A stretch of 64,000 nucleotides of DNA, from the NCBI RefSeq assembly GCF_024763615.1, contig NC_077222.1:64666001-64730000 (forward strand), read 5' to 3'. The notes under the pieces were generated by a model. That model saw nothing but the letters and a program-made list of their open reading frames with translations, had not been told where the DNA came from and did not search any database. Shown one piece after another: positions 49,159 to 59,299 of the stretch. This DNA comes from Phlebotomus papatasi (Eukaryota; Arthropoda; Insecta; Diptera; Psychodidae). Position numbers and translations under genes: made by a program. Numbering within the stretch: position 1 is the stretch's first letter; each line of letters begins with the position of its first letter.

Positions 49159-49506
49159 AACCCTACGAACATTCATGCCTTCGAATAATGTAAATTTTCT
49201 TTTATTATTCGTAAGAGACTTACACATTTCTACTAAATATTAGTTAACTTTATTACCAATTATGTGTAAATCTCTTAGGAAAAATTAAAGAAATTCACAT
49301 TATTCGGTGTAAATTTAGGTGTATTAGGGGTTAAAGTTACCCTTTTTCATGTTAACTTTACACTTAAAAAAGTGTAAAATAACATTAAAAAATGTTGATA
49401 TATTTTTACACCTAAAAAGTGTTAAAGTTACGAGGAAAAAAGTTAATCGCACCCTTTTTTTTCTCAGTGAAAGCATGAACGCTCGAAGGGAGAGTAATTT
49501 CCCCTA
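49159..49506. mobile_element. MITE family 3, copy 2, interrupted by a family-4 fragment
   Basis: The left side CCTACGAACATTCATGCCTT, then CGAATAATGTAAAT, pairs with the right side AAGCATGAACGCTCGAAGGG then AGAGTAATTTCCCC. A truncated family-4 MITE (49307-49469) ending TTTCTCAGTG interrupts the right arm. Confidence 0.75.
49307..49469. mobile_element. MITE family 4, truncated copy 2
   Basis: It contains GGTTAAAGTTACCCTTTTTC, TGTTGATATATTTTTACACC and the end TTTTTTCTCAGTG. The other terminus (CACTGAGAGAAATCCG) is absent. Confidence 0.75.
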
Positions 49507-50374
49507 CATGGGGAATCCCTCCACTTTTAACATGTTGAATTTATTTAATAACAGAGATATTTATATCTAAATTGTTGTAATAGTACATATAGAATTGGTG
49601 GGATGCTAATTTATTTCTGATTCCCATGACTGCAGATTGTACTCAATATTTTCATATAAATCATCTTTAAACATCCTTTTATTATGTCTACAAGAATTTC
49701 AACGAATTATTAATAGTTTTATTAAGTTGAACAGTGTTTTACTGTCATGTTCGTCATAAAACCCAATTATAATTTTAGAATGACACTAATGTTATGATGT
49801 CGAATAAACCTCGTAAATATTTATTTAACATCAAGAGGAAAAAAGTCAAATGAATTAACACAGATATTTCAAATCTCAATGTTCATGCTATTTAAATTTC
49901 ACTTTAAATATTCTGCTGTTGAGAAATGTTTGATATATTTGTATTACTTATCGATTTAATTGGTTTTCGACTGTCGGAATAGAATGAAAAGTATGTATTG
50001 AATACCAAATGCACACAATTGAACCAAAAAAAAAGTTTGAGAGTCCGGAGGATAACTTTGGCAAAAGTTTCTTCTACTTTAAAACACATTAAATGTATTA
50101 GTAAAATTTGCGAAGAGACAATTCCAGATTCCAGTAGACCGTAGAAATTCATGCCCTAAAAGGATTACAGTACGACTCCAATAGAGTCAATACATTTGAT
50201 TCTTATATACCTGAAATATTTTATGTTATTAATTGTTGTAGTTCCTATTTCACTCGTTAAAAATTGTCTCTGATTCTTACTTGACAAAAATTGTTTAGCA
50301 TTGAACCTGGAATTTTAAATACTTTTTCACGGTGTTTAAAATTTTCAGGGGTTGACTTTATCGGAGTCGTACTG

Positions 50375-50628
50375 CACTGCGAGAAATCCGAAAAAGTTAA
50401 AATAACATTCCGGAAATGTTAATTTTACCCTGGATTATTGATCTGAAATCGGTGTAAATATTATGCTTTTTTAGGTGTACTGTGGGTTAAAGTTACCCTT
50501 TTTTATCTTAATTTTACACTTAAAGAGGTGTAAAATTAACATTAAAAATGTTGATATATTTTTACACCTAAAAAGTGTTAAAGTTACGAGGAAAAAAAGT
50601 TAATCGAACCCCCGTTTTTTTCTCAGTG
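50375..50628. mobile_element. MITE family 4, copy 3
   Basis: It starts CACTGCGAGAAATCCGAAAA and ends CCGTTTTTTTCTCAGTG. It is in inverse orientation to copy 1. Confidence 0.85.
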
Positions 50629-50687
50629 TGTATTTCGATTTTTGGAAAAAATATGCTCACAGAAGAATTTTATGAGCTTTATGTACC

Positions 50688-50928
50688 TAAGGTAAAGTAC
50701 CCTCTAGTCGGCCGGTTTCTCAACTCGGCCAGTTGAATTATTTAACCAATTTTTTAACGTTTTATAGTCAATTTCTATGAAATTTTCGCTGATTTACGTT
50801 ATATATAATATAATACACCTTATAATGTTAAATCGGTAAGACCATATTATAACAAATCTAAGTAAATTGAATAAATAGTCGCACTGGCCGAGTTGAGAAA
50901 CCGGCCGACTCCAGAGTACTTTACCTTA
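50688..50928. mobile_element. MITE family S, copy 2
   Basis: TAAGGTAAAGTACCCTCTAG pairs with CTCCAGAGTACTTTACCTTA. GGCCGGTTTCTCAACTCGGC pairs with GCCGAGTTGAGAAACCGGCC almost perfectly. It shares TTCTATGAAATTTTCGCTGA-type interior words with copy 1. Confidence 0.8.
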
Positions 50929-52782
50929 TATCGAATATGAAAAATGGTAGAGCTGTATTCAAATTAATTTTAACTACTGAAATTAGATAACTTTTTTTAT
51001 TATATAAAAAAAACTGACAAAAATATTTGATCTGTAGAATTTATATTGGTATTCCCTATTTAACCCTGTATTAAAAGGGCGAGAGGATGAAAAATTTCGG
51101 GTCAGAAAATATCATTTTTGTAGACCAAAGCAAAGTATAACTTTAAATGATCATAGGCAAAAATTTTAATTTTAGGTCACCGGTGACTCAATCGCCGCCA
51201 TCGTCTTTAAAAGGTCAAAGGAAACTATTTTGCAACTAAAAAATTATTGAGTTTTCTTACAGGAAATTCCCAAGTAACGTCCAAAAGTACCACTAGACAG
51301 GTTTTTAGTACTGATTTTAATTTATTTCAGGTTATTTCAAATAAATTTGGGAGTCAATAAAATAGGAATAGGACCATTTCTAACTGTTATGTTCTTGTTT
51401 AGCATTTTGTTCATCTTCTTATAGAATTCGCTATGTAAGATATTATAGACATCCCTAGATTGGTGGTTCAAATCCGACTCGAAGGACCAGATGTGAATTC
51501 CAGAATTTTGTATTTGATCAGAATTCGCGCAGTAAAGATTAGTCATTCTTTAAGCCTGCAATAGATCTTATTAAATGACTTTAAAAGCTTCTGTTCTGCA
51601 ACTCAAGAATTGCGCTTGTTGGATGGCAATATCTTATCCGTATATCATTATTAAATCCAATTTTACGTTACTGCAATCATTGACAATAATTGCAATGAAA
51701 AGTATTCCATGGAAAAGTTACATCTTATGAGATATCTTAACAAGTTGTTGGAGAAAATATTTAATAAAGCTCTTTTACTATGAGAACCTTTGAAATACTG
51801 TTCCTGAGGCCAAAAAGAATAAAGCTTTCCCGTCTCTTATGAGAACGAAAAATCTCTGGGAGGAAATTGATAAGATGAAAATGTTTCCCGCCTTTTGTCT
51901 CTGTTGCACCCAATCTTGGGTTTGGCAACTTTATACGACATCCGGGTGTGGAATTTGATGTTTTCACCGTCGAACGATTACAGCACGAGAGCTTTTTAAT
52001 CGCGCACCAACCATCGGAAGTGGATTGTCCAGTTTTATGTGCGTGTGGCAGACTCTGTTCTGTTTAACGACATTATTTTATAGACTTTATGAGTCACTTC
52101 TGTCGAGTTGCCCCATTCGAGAAAAGTCTCTTATCCGAAGTCAATGTGGGGTAGATGAATGGTACATTAAAGTCACGCGGAAGTTTTGAACCGAAAAACC
52201 CACAAGGAGAAATTGTTATTTTTCAGCGATAGAACCATATGGGAGCATCACGATTTAGAGGTTTTTGGTGGTAGGGGGAGGGGGGGAAACGGATGGAATT
52301 TTATGCAAAATACCCACAAATTCAGCATTCTCCACGGAAAATTCACCATGAGTGCCTTCTGTGCAGGAACACATTTACTAAACTACGTCATTGCCGTGTG
52401 ATGGAAATGACGGGGGTGGATTAAAATCCACTACTCTTGGCCATTTTCTAATTTATATAATGGACAGTCGCGTGCACAGAGGTTGCTGGCACTCCACCAG
52501 ATATGAAAAGTATTTAATGTACTCTCTCACCTATGTCTATTTTGCAATTTATACCCAGAGATATGTGGGTGGAACATGTGGAGGAAGATTTTATCAAATA
52601 TTCCCGTTGGTCACCTCATTGCTGGCAATGCTGCTGTAAAAGTTAATTATTCCACTTGCAGATTTTATGTCTAATTTCAGGCTTCAAACACACTTTGGCT
52701 TCGAACACTTCATATTTTTCTCATTTTTCTTAAATAAATCTTGCATAATTTTTCGGGAAATGTATGGCTTAATATTAGCTAT

Positions 52783-53210
52783 TAGGGTAAGTGTGCCAAA
52801 TTTCGGCATACTTGCATGCAAGCGCCAAAGTCTCAAGTTTGAAATGTAATATCTTTAATAGAAATTAATTTTTTATTCCTTTTGCTTAAGGAGTGTTGCT
52901 TAGAACCTTGTCGACAGTTTATCGTCTTTATTTACTCTAAAATCATTCTTAATACATTTTAAAATGAATAAAAATGTAGGCATAGCTTTGGTGCCATATT
53001 TCGACCACCTTCATGCTCATAGTCCCTTGCCCTTCAGGAATTCTTCGAATGCCTGTTTTACGTCATCTCGTTTACCGAAGCTACATTCTTGTTATTCTTT
53101 TGCATTGTATAATCTCTAGAGTATGTAAAAACTAAAAATTCATGGAAATTCAAGAAACAAAAAAGGTGGCCGAAATTGCAAGCTGGCCGGAATTTGGCAC
53201 ACTTACCCTA
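52783..53210. mobile_element. MITE family N, copy 2
   Basis: TAGGGTAAGTGTGCCAAATT pairs with AATTTGGCACACTTACCCTA. The interior carries TTGCATGCAAGCGCCAAAGT and TGCATTGTATAATCTCTAGA, also seen at 26443-26462 and about 26732. Confidence 0.85.
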
Positions 53211-53684
53211 ATTGTCATTTCCATGAGTCAAATTCATTAAAGAAATATGGGAAAAAATGTAAAGTGTTTGAAGACATAAAGTGTACAAAGCCTAAAAGCT
53301 TTCCTTTATAAATGGATATCTCATCTACCAATATCTCTATATTAGGGTTGAATTACACTAATCGTCAATATACTGACAAATTAAGCAAACTTAAAATGAA
53401 TTAGGAAAAGCTAGTCTTTCCTATAACTCAAATTTTAAACAATGCTTTTATAAATATTACTCAGAAATGGTAGCGAAAATAACTCTAAAAACAAGATAAT
53501 CAGATTTTATCGAAAAAGTGTTAATTTTACACCGATTTTAGTATGTTTTACTCGCTTTAGGGGAAACTGGGGTACCACCAAACACTTTTGAAAGATGCGC
53601 TTTTGACTAAATTTCCCAAGAAAACTGTGAATTTTGGAAAAATATTGCTTACCGCATGTCATAGCCTTGGGTATAGATTGCATA

Positions 53685-53937
53685 CACTGAGAAAAAAAGA
53701 GGGTGCTTTTATTTTTTTTTCTCATAACGTTAACACCTTTTAGGTGTAAAAATATATCAACATTTTTAATGTTAATTTCACACCTTTTTAAGGGTAAAAT
53801 TAACATGGAGAAGAGTAACTTTAACCCCCAATACACCTAAAAAGGGTAATATTTACACCGATTTCGGATCAATAATGCAGGGTAAAATTAACATTTCCGA
53901 AATGTTATTTTAATTTTTTCGGATTTCTCTCACAGTG
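53685..53937. mobile_element. MITE family 4, copy 4 (nested)
   Basis: It starts CACTGAGAAAAAAAGAGGGT and ends GATTTCTCTCACAGTG, with TA on both sides, as for a TA-targeting Tc1/mariner-type MITE. Confidence 0.85.
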
Positions 53938-54726
53938 TATAAATATAAAACGGATAATATAAAACAATGCAATTTTCCAGAAAAAGGAAAATTCTGCCAC
54001 CATGCATTTTCCGCTTTTTTCCAACCACCCGGGGTACCACCAAACTCTTTCTGGGGTACCAGTAAACACCTATTTTTCTCACCCATTGAAGTTATTTTTG
54101 GGCATTCACCACGACTCTTAATTATAAAAAAGATATTAAAAATAGGTACACTTCTAAAAAAAACACTGCAACATTTAGAATAAATGATTAAAAATCAGAA
54201 AACTAAAGCAATGCACAACAAACACATTTTTCCATCAGCTTTTCGACATTTTGACAACAATCGACTTCTGACTGAAAAGCAGCGCCACTAAAGTTCGAAT
54301 TTTGCGCGCCCTTCATATTTGTTTTTGATAAAATCGAAAAATCATCCGCCAATTCTTGATTAATAACTCATTTAAGGCAAAATTAGATTCGTTATACTAT
54401 ATTTCTCTAATTTCTCCCGAATTTTGAATGAAAATTCCATGAATGGATATAAATTTCTGAAATCGAACAAAGAGGGAGAGGAAGAGTAAGAAAGAGAAGA
54501 GGAAAAATTTTTCCATTCAAGCTACGCTTGCGACATCTACATTTGTGTGAAATTTGCCTGTTTGGTGGTGCCCCAAACTCTGTTTTGTGATTGATTTTTT
54601 ATTCTTTTAAAAAAAAAATGTCAACATTAATTTCTTTAATAAATATATAAATATTATCCCAAAACATGTAGGAAAGTACTGGTGTAGTTAAATTTTATTT
54701 AACTTATTTCAGTTTCATTTTCCAGG

Positions 54727-54945
54727 TAGGGGAGACCGGGGTAGAATTAGCCACCAAATGAAATTTTTCATTGCGTATAATTTGTTCAAAAAATGTTTGT
54801 ATGCGGCTGATAAATATTTCAATGAAGAGTAAGGGAAGCATATATTTGGAATAAAGAGTGGTTTTCTCAATATTCCTTCGAAGGCACACTATTAGATACC
54901 GCTGTCTAATACTATACGTGGCTAATTCTGCCCCGGTCTCCCCTA
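54727..54945. mobile_element. MITE, TAGGGGAGACCGGGGTAGAA (nested)
   Basis: TAGGGGAGACCGGGGTAGAA then TTAGCC pairs with GGCTAATTCTGCCCCGGTCT then CCCCTA. 219 bp. The outer 12 bases are nearly those of 9830-10733, but the interior differs. Confidence 0.85.
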
Positions 54946-55065
54946 GATATATAAATGACTAAAATTATCAAAATTCCACAATTTTACGAAAAAAGATTTT
55001 CATTTCTAAACTACTCGAACTATGTGGATAATTTTTTCGTTGGGCAAGCATCCCTATAGTATCTA

Positions 55066-55317
55066 CACTGAGAGAAATCCGAAAAAGTTAAAATAACATT
55101 CCGGAAATGTTAATTTTACCCCGCAATATTGATCAGAAATCGGTGTAAATATTATGCTTTTTAGGTGTATTATGGGTTAAAGTTACCCTTTTTCATGTTA
55201 ATTTTACACTTAAAAAGGTGTAAAATTAACATTAGTAAGTGTTGATATATTTTTACACCTAAAAAGTGTTAAAGTTACGAAGAAAAAAGTTAATCGCACC
55301 CTCTTTTTTTCACAGTG
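55066..55317. mobile_element. MITE family 4, copy 5 (nested)
   Basis: It starts CACTGAGAGAAATCCGAAAA and ends CTTTTTTTCACAGTG, flanked by TA. It is inverted relative to copy 4 in the same composite. Confidence 0.85.
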
Positions 55318-55439
55318 TATCTGATTTCATATAAGTCTCATTCTCTAAAATCCTATACCTATTTAAAAAAAAATCGCGGTGTTTGGTGGTATCCCTGTTT
55401 GGTGGTGCCCTAGTTTCCCCTATGTCTATATGTCTAAGG

Positions 55440-55930
55440 CTTTTTGCAGAAATGTGCAGGATTGCCTTAGATATAATTCTCTTAAATCCTATTCAACATA
55501 ATATCTCTATCACAAATAAATTAGTTATTAATGCCAATATTGATAATAAGATTTGCACAATATTCCAGGAACTATATCACATAGGGAAAGGTGGCGCTAC
55601 TTTGAACTGTGGAATTAAATTGTTATACGATTTTTCACATATTTGTATGCTTGTAATTTAGATGGACAAAACAATTGTGGATCTAAATTAAAATATGATA
55701 AGGCTCAGCGTTTTTTGAAAATATGCGAAAAAATCACATAATATATGTAACCGCGCAGCTCAAAGTACCTCCACCTCCCTCTATTTCATATTTAGTTCCT
55801 GGAATATTGTACTAATCTTATTATTAATTTTGGCATTAATAACTTATTTATTTGTGATAGAGATATAGGATACATATAATGCAACTTCATAGAATTACAT
55901 CTAAGGCATTTCTGCACATTTCTGCAATTT
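55440..55930. repeat. Long inverted repeat with a MITE in its loop
   Basis: The left arm (about 55446-55577) is complementary to the right arm (about 55795-55928), e.g. GCAGAAATGTGCAGGATTGC against AGGCATTTCTGCACATTTCT, and ATATCTCTATCACAAATAAA against TTATTTGTGATAGAGATATA. The arms are about 135 bp. The loop holds MITE family L (55582-55783). Confidence 0.8.
55582..55783. mobile_element. MITE family L, copy 3
   Basis: TAGGGAAAGGTGGCGCTACT pairs with AAAGTACCTCCACCTCCCTC then TA. The interior GATGGACAAAACAATTGTGG matches copies 1 and 2. Confidence 0.75.
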
Positions 55931-57289
55931 GTATAAAAGAAAACAATTGAAAGGACAATTAATTGAATTTCAATGTACCTAAATATAATATTGCCTGCAG
56001 ATATTTCATGAATAAATGGAATATACATTAACTGAGAAGTGTCTTAAGGGCTAGAGAATGCTTTTAAATAGAACTTTCAATTGTATACCTGATAAACAGA
56101 AGAACCTCTACAAATCTCAGAGGTAAATTTCAATAATTTAAGCAGTGAAGAAAAATCAATAAGCAAAATGAATAATTCATATTTTGTTATACCCTCCCAA
56201 ACAATAGGTGAGCGATGATCGAGACTGCGAATTTGAATTACAGACACTCATGTTCTTTTACTATTCTATCAGTAAAATATTATGTTTTCTATTTTATGCA
56301 TGTTCTTTTGTGGGAAATTGAGCAAGAAACCTTTAATTTTGTGGGTTTTGTGAGAGTGAAATGGAAAGAGGAAAAAGTAGAGTTGGTAGATTTCTGCAAA
56401 TCCAAATGGAATGTAAAGGGTTAATTCGAGCTTGAAGGAAAGAGGGTCCTCGACTTTTTTTCTCTGCGGTAAACATCGGGCATAAATGTTCCATGAATTG
56501 GAAACTTTCGCACTAGGGTGAAAACTATATCATAGAAAGTGGCATACATGTTATGAAAAGGGATGAAAATGTCAGCTGATGTTTTTCTCTGTCTGTCTGT
56601 TTTTTTTTTACCTCTTCCTAGCCCACACCTTTTTTACACATGAATGACGGATATAGTGGGACGATCAAAAGGAATTCTAATGAAATCTCTACTCTATCGA
56701 GCATGAATTCATATTTACAATTTATAATATGTAGCGAAAGCATATAAAAAGAGACACGTTGTGGATCACTCGTCCCCATGGTTTAACCATTTAAGCTCAT
56801 CCTGCCAGTTTAAAAGCTCTAATGCATGGGAACTTGATGGAAAACCCGCAGAGAAAGAGGAGAAATGTGGAGATATAAGGATGATAAAAATAGAGGAAGG
56901 GATGAAAGCGATTTTATTGTTGAATGAAGCACAAAATTCTCTTGATTAGCTAGAGCGGAAAGCTTTCTCTAATCGAATAATTTGGTTCTCGTGTGCCATC
57001 AAGCATTTTTCTCCGGGTAAAATCAACCACAGCATCTGGGTGAAAATTCCTTTCAGTCGCACTGAATAAAATCAATTAAATGATTAAAATAAACTGTCGA
57101 AGTGTGTGGTCAATTAAGATGAAGAAAATAAGAGTTTTTCTCTCCCTTCAGCTTAATTTAGCATTGTCAATATTGACACCCATGAAGCCAACACCATCGA
57201 TTAAATTTACCGAAATTATTCAGACACTTCCAATACGTACCTATATATATAGCGATTTATTCCACTCCTTGTTCACTTAACGATTCTAC

Positions 57290-57640
57290 CGCAAATATCT
57301 GTCTCTTGTATCCCTTCCGGGGTTTGTGGGCAAAAACGGGAAAGACACGCAAACGCGCCACAATTACGCTGATTGTCGATCGTTGGGTGATGGAGCTGAA
57401 CCCATTAGAGCCCCTGTTCTGCACCCAACCACCACAAGAGCACCACTATCGAGCAGATTATTGCCAACAATATACCAACATACAAATGGCTTAGTAATTC
57501 AATTATAAGCATCAGGAACCAGCGAAAGTGAAGGCCGATTGGTGTACTAGACATGGAATACAAGAAACATGGTCACGGGTAGGGGTTTCTTTCGGCCTCC
57601 AGCAGCATTAGACAGTTGTAGGCCGGCGGAAACTACTTGC
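57290..57640 (+). other. GC-richer intronic stretch with two overlapping open frames, unassigned
   Basis: The open frames at 57306-57494 and 57326-57508 overlap here and base composition is near 50% GC. No polypyrimidine-AG acceptor or clear donor bounds them, and no domain is recognisable. It could be a conserved non-coding region, an alternative exon or an old repeat. Confidence 0.25.
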
Positions 57641-57917
57641 TCGAGATCGTGAATCATCTACAGATGTTCATCGGAGTTAAGGAAGGAAAAAAAATATAGA
57701 ACAACTCAGACAGGAAGTTCGGGGCTTCGTTAAGTGCACGAGATTGATATGGAATAGATGGTGTGAAAAGCATAACTGCTTCGCTTAGTGCTCAAACTCT
57801 TGACTTGGTGGTAATCTAAAAATGATTTCGCGTTATTTGTCTGAATTGATAAAATCGTTCACTGCTGATTTGAAATTTTCACTACAAATCACTCAAAAGA
57901 TTGCCTAAAACAGCTTA

Positions 57918-58029
57918 ATGGCCTCTACACACTAGATAAATTTATGTCCATGTTTAAGCAAATTCCCTACACATGTGTAGGAAAAACTCTTTAATATGGA
58001 CATAAATTTCCCTAGTGTGTAGAGGCCAT
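57918..58029. mobile_element. Palindromic MITE, ATGGCCTCTACACACTAG
   Basis: ATGGCCTCTACACACTAG pairs perfectly with CTAGTGTGTAGAGGCCAT. AAATTTATGTCCAT / ATGGACATAAATTT pairs next. Around ACACATGTGT is a small inner dyad. 112 bp. Confidence 0.85.
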
Positions 58030-58060
58030 AAGAGTAATTGAATCGAAACTAGGACAAAAA

Positions 58061-58640
58061 GTGGGTATAGTGGATAGCGTGGTGTCTCTATGACTGTGAG
58101 ATCTGCGGTTCGAGCCTATGCAGCTTCAGATTTTCAGCGTTCAGTTAATGAATAGAAAAGTAATGCCAATGTATATTGACAGTGAACTACCTAAAAAAAC
58201 AGGTTGATACGAGAAGGATAGTTTTGGCCGGCTTCAGATTGAAGGTTTAGCCCAGTTCGTGAAGGTCTCAAAAATCTAAATAACAAGCAATTTTAATGAT
58301 TTTTCAAAATCTATTGGATCATTTGTCCTTAATATCCAATTCTAAACAACAATTTCCTAAAAAAACGCGCCTGATAAGGAATTAGAGGAATTAAGCCAGA
58401 TAGCTAAGCCTTAGGTCTGAAGCCCGTATTTGACATAGAGAGTTCAGTCTTTAATTTTCACTTTCCAGATCCACAATGGGAGGCTAGGCTAGTATACCGT
58501 GATATAAAGCAATACTGGGAATACTGTGTGTATCAGAACACACACAAAGCTCTGTGATATTAGAGCAAGTTCAACGACTTGGGGGCTAAGATAGAATAGA
58601 AGTATGGGGAGTGCATAATGGGCTTAAATTAAAGGCGCTA
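58061..58640 (+). mobile_element. tRNA-derived SINE family A, copy 2, interrupted by a family-1 MITE
   Basis: The head GTGGATAGCGTGGTGTCTCT, then GCGGTTCGAGCC as B box, matches 11387 onwards. After the insertion at 58229-58429 the body resumes with ATACTGTGTGTATCAG and the 3' part ATGGGGAGTGCATAATGGGC, shared with 11736-11756. Confidence 0.7.
58229..58429. mobile_element. MITE family 1, intact-looking copy inside a SINE
   Basis: It runs from CGGCTTCAGATTGAAGGTTT to CCTTAGGTCTGAAGCCCG. The terminal GGCTTCAGA / TCTGAAGCC words are inverted. About 201 bp. Confidence 0.75.
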
Positions 58641-58658
58641 TTAAATTAAAAGGCGCTA

Positions 58659-58796
58659 TAAGGCCTTGACAGACCTGAGGATTAGCCGAGAGACGGCTTA
58701 GCATAATTATATTAGAAATAATGGTCAAACTACATTTCCGTCATTTTCCACTAAGTCGTCTCTTGGCTTAAGTCGTAAGTGTGTCTAGGGCAATAG
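58659..58796. mobile_element. MITE family H, copy 3
   Basis: It starts TAAGGCCTTGACAGACCTGA and ends TCGTAAGTGTGTCTAGGGCA. The inner pair is GCCGAGAGACGGCTTA / TAAGTCGTCTCTTGGC. Confidence 0.8.
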
Positions 58797-59299
58797 GCAA
58801 GACCTGTGGCTCTTGGGCGAATCGATTCCTCGGCTCGACTTACTGTTGTGAGTTCGATTCCCGCCCGGTGCAAAGATCTGAATGTTTAATTTAGACAATT
58901 TTTATATATTAATAACGTAATATAATGCACCGCTTACGCCCAACAACTCCGGGAGCATGGAAGATGCATCCACAATGCGGGGAAGGCGCTCCTGGGCGAG
59001 TCTACAAACGGACTATCAGATCCTTCTAGCACGAGATATGGACATTGTAAAAATGATTACCTTTGTAATGAATATGATGAAATTATGCAAATTACTTATA
59101 CAACCTGAGAAAGAGCATTTCCACCGTTTGGCTCTGGAAGTTGGTCACCAACGCTAAGACGGCGGTGGACGCAAGCATTGCTTTCTGACAAATCTTTATC
59201 TTTATACATATCTTAATAAATGTATCCTTTACCTTTTCTTCTGCTTTCAAAAGCACTAGCTCAAAAGCATGGTTATTAAATAAATAAATAAATAAATAA
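58797..59299 (+). mobile_element. tRNA-derived SINE family B
   Basis: The head GTGGCTCTTGGGCGAATCG resembles an A box, and GAGTTCGATTCCCGCC is a good B box. It ends in an (AAAT)n tail, AAATAAATAAATAAATAAA. The small frame at 58957-59157 lies inside the body. A minus-strand relative at 63091-63262 shares GTTGTGAGTTCGA...CCGGTGCAAA. Confidence 0.65.

Larger units (their letters stand above)
53568..55422. mobile_element. Composite TIR element (1.86 kb) with three nested MITEs
   Basis: TAGGGGAAACTGGGGTACCA then CCAAACAC on the left pairs with GTTTGGTGGTGCCCTAGTTT then CCCCTA on the right. GGGGTACCACCAAAC / GTTTGGTGGTGCCCC words also recur inside at 54034 and about 54560. Removing the insertions at 53685-53937, 54727-54945 and 55066-55317 leaves about 1.13 kb. 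No transposase frame is recognisable. Confidence 0.75.
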
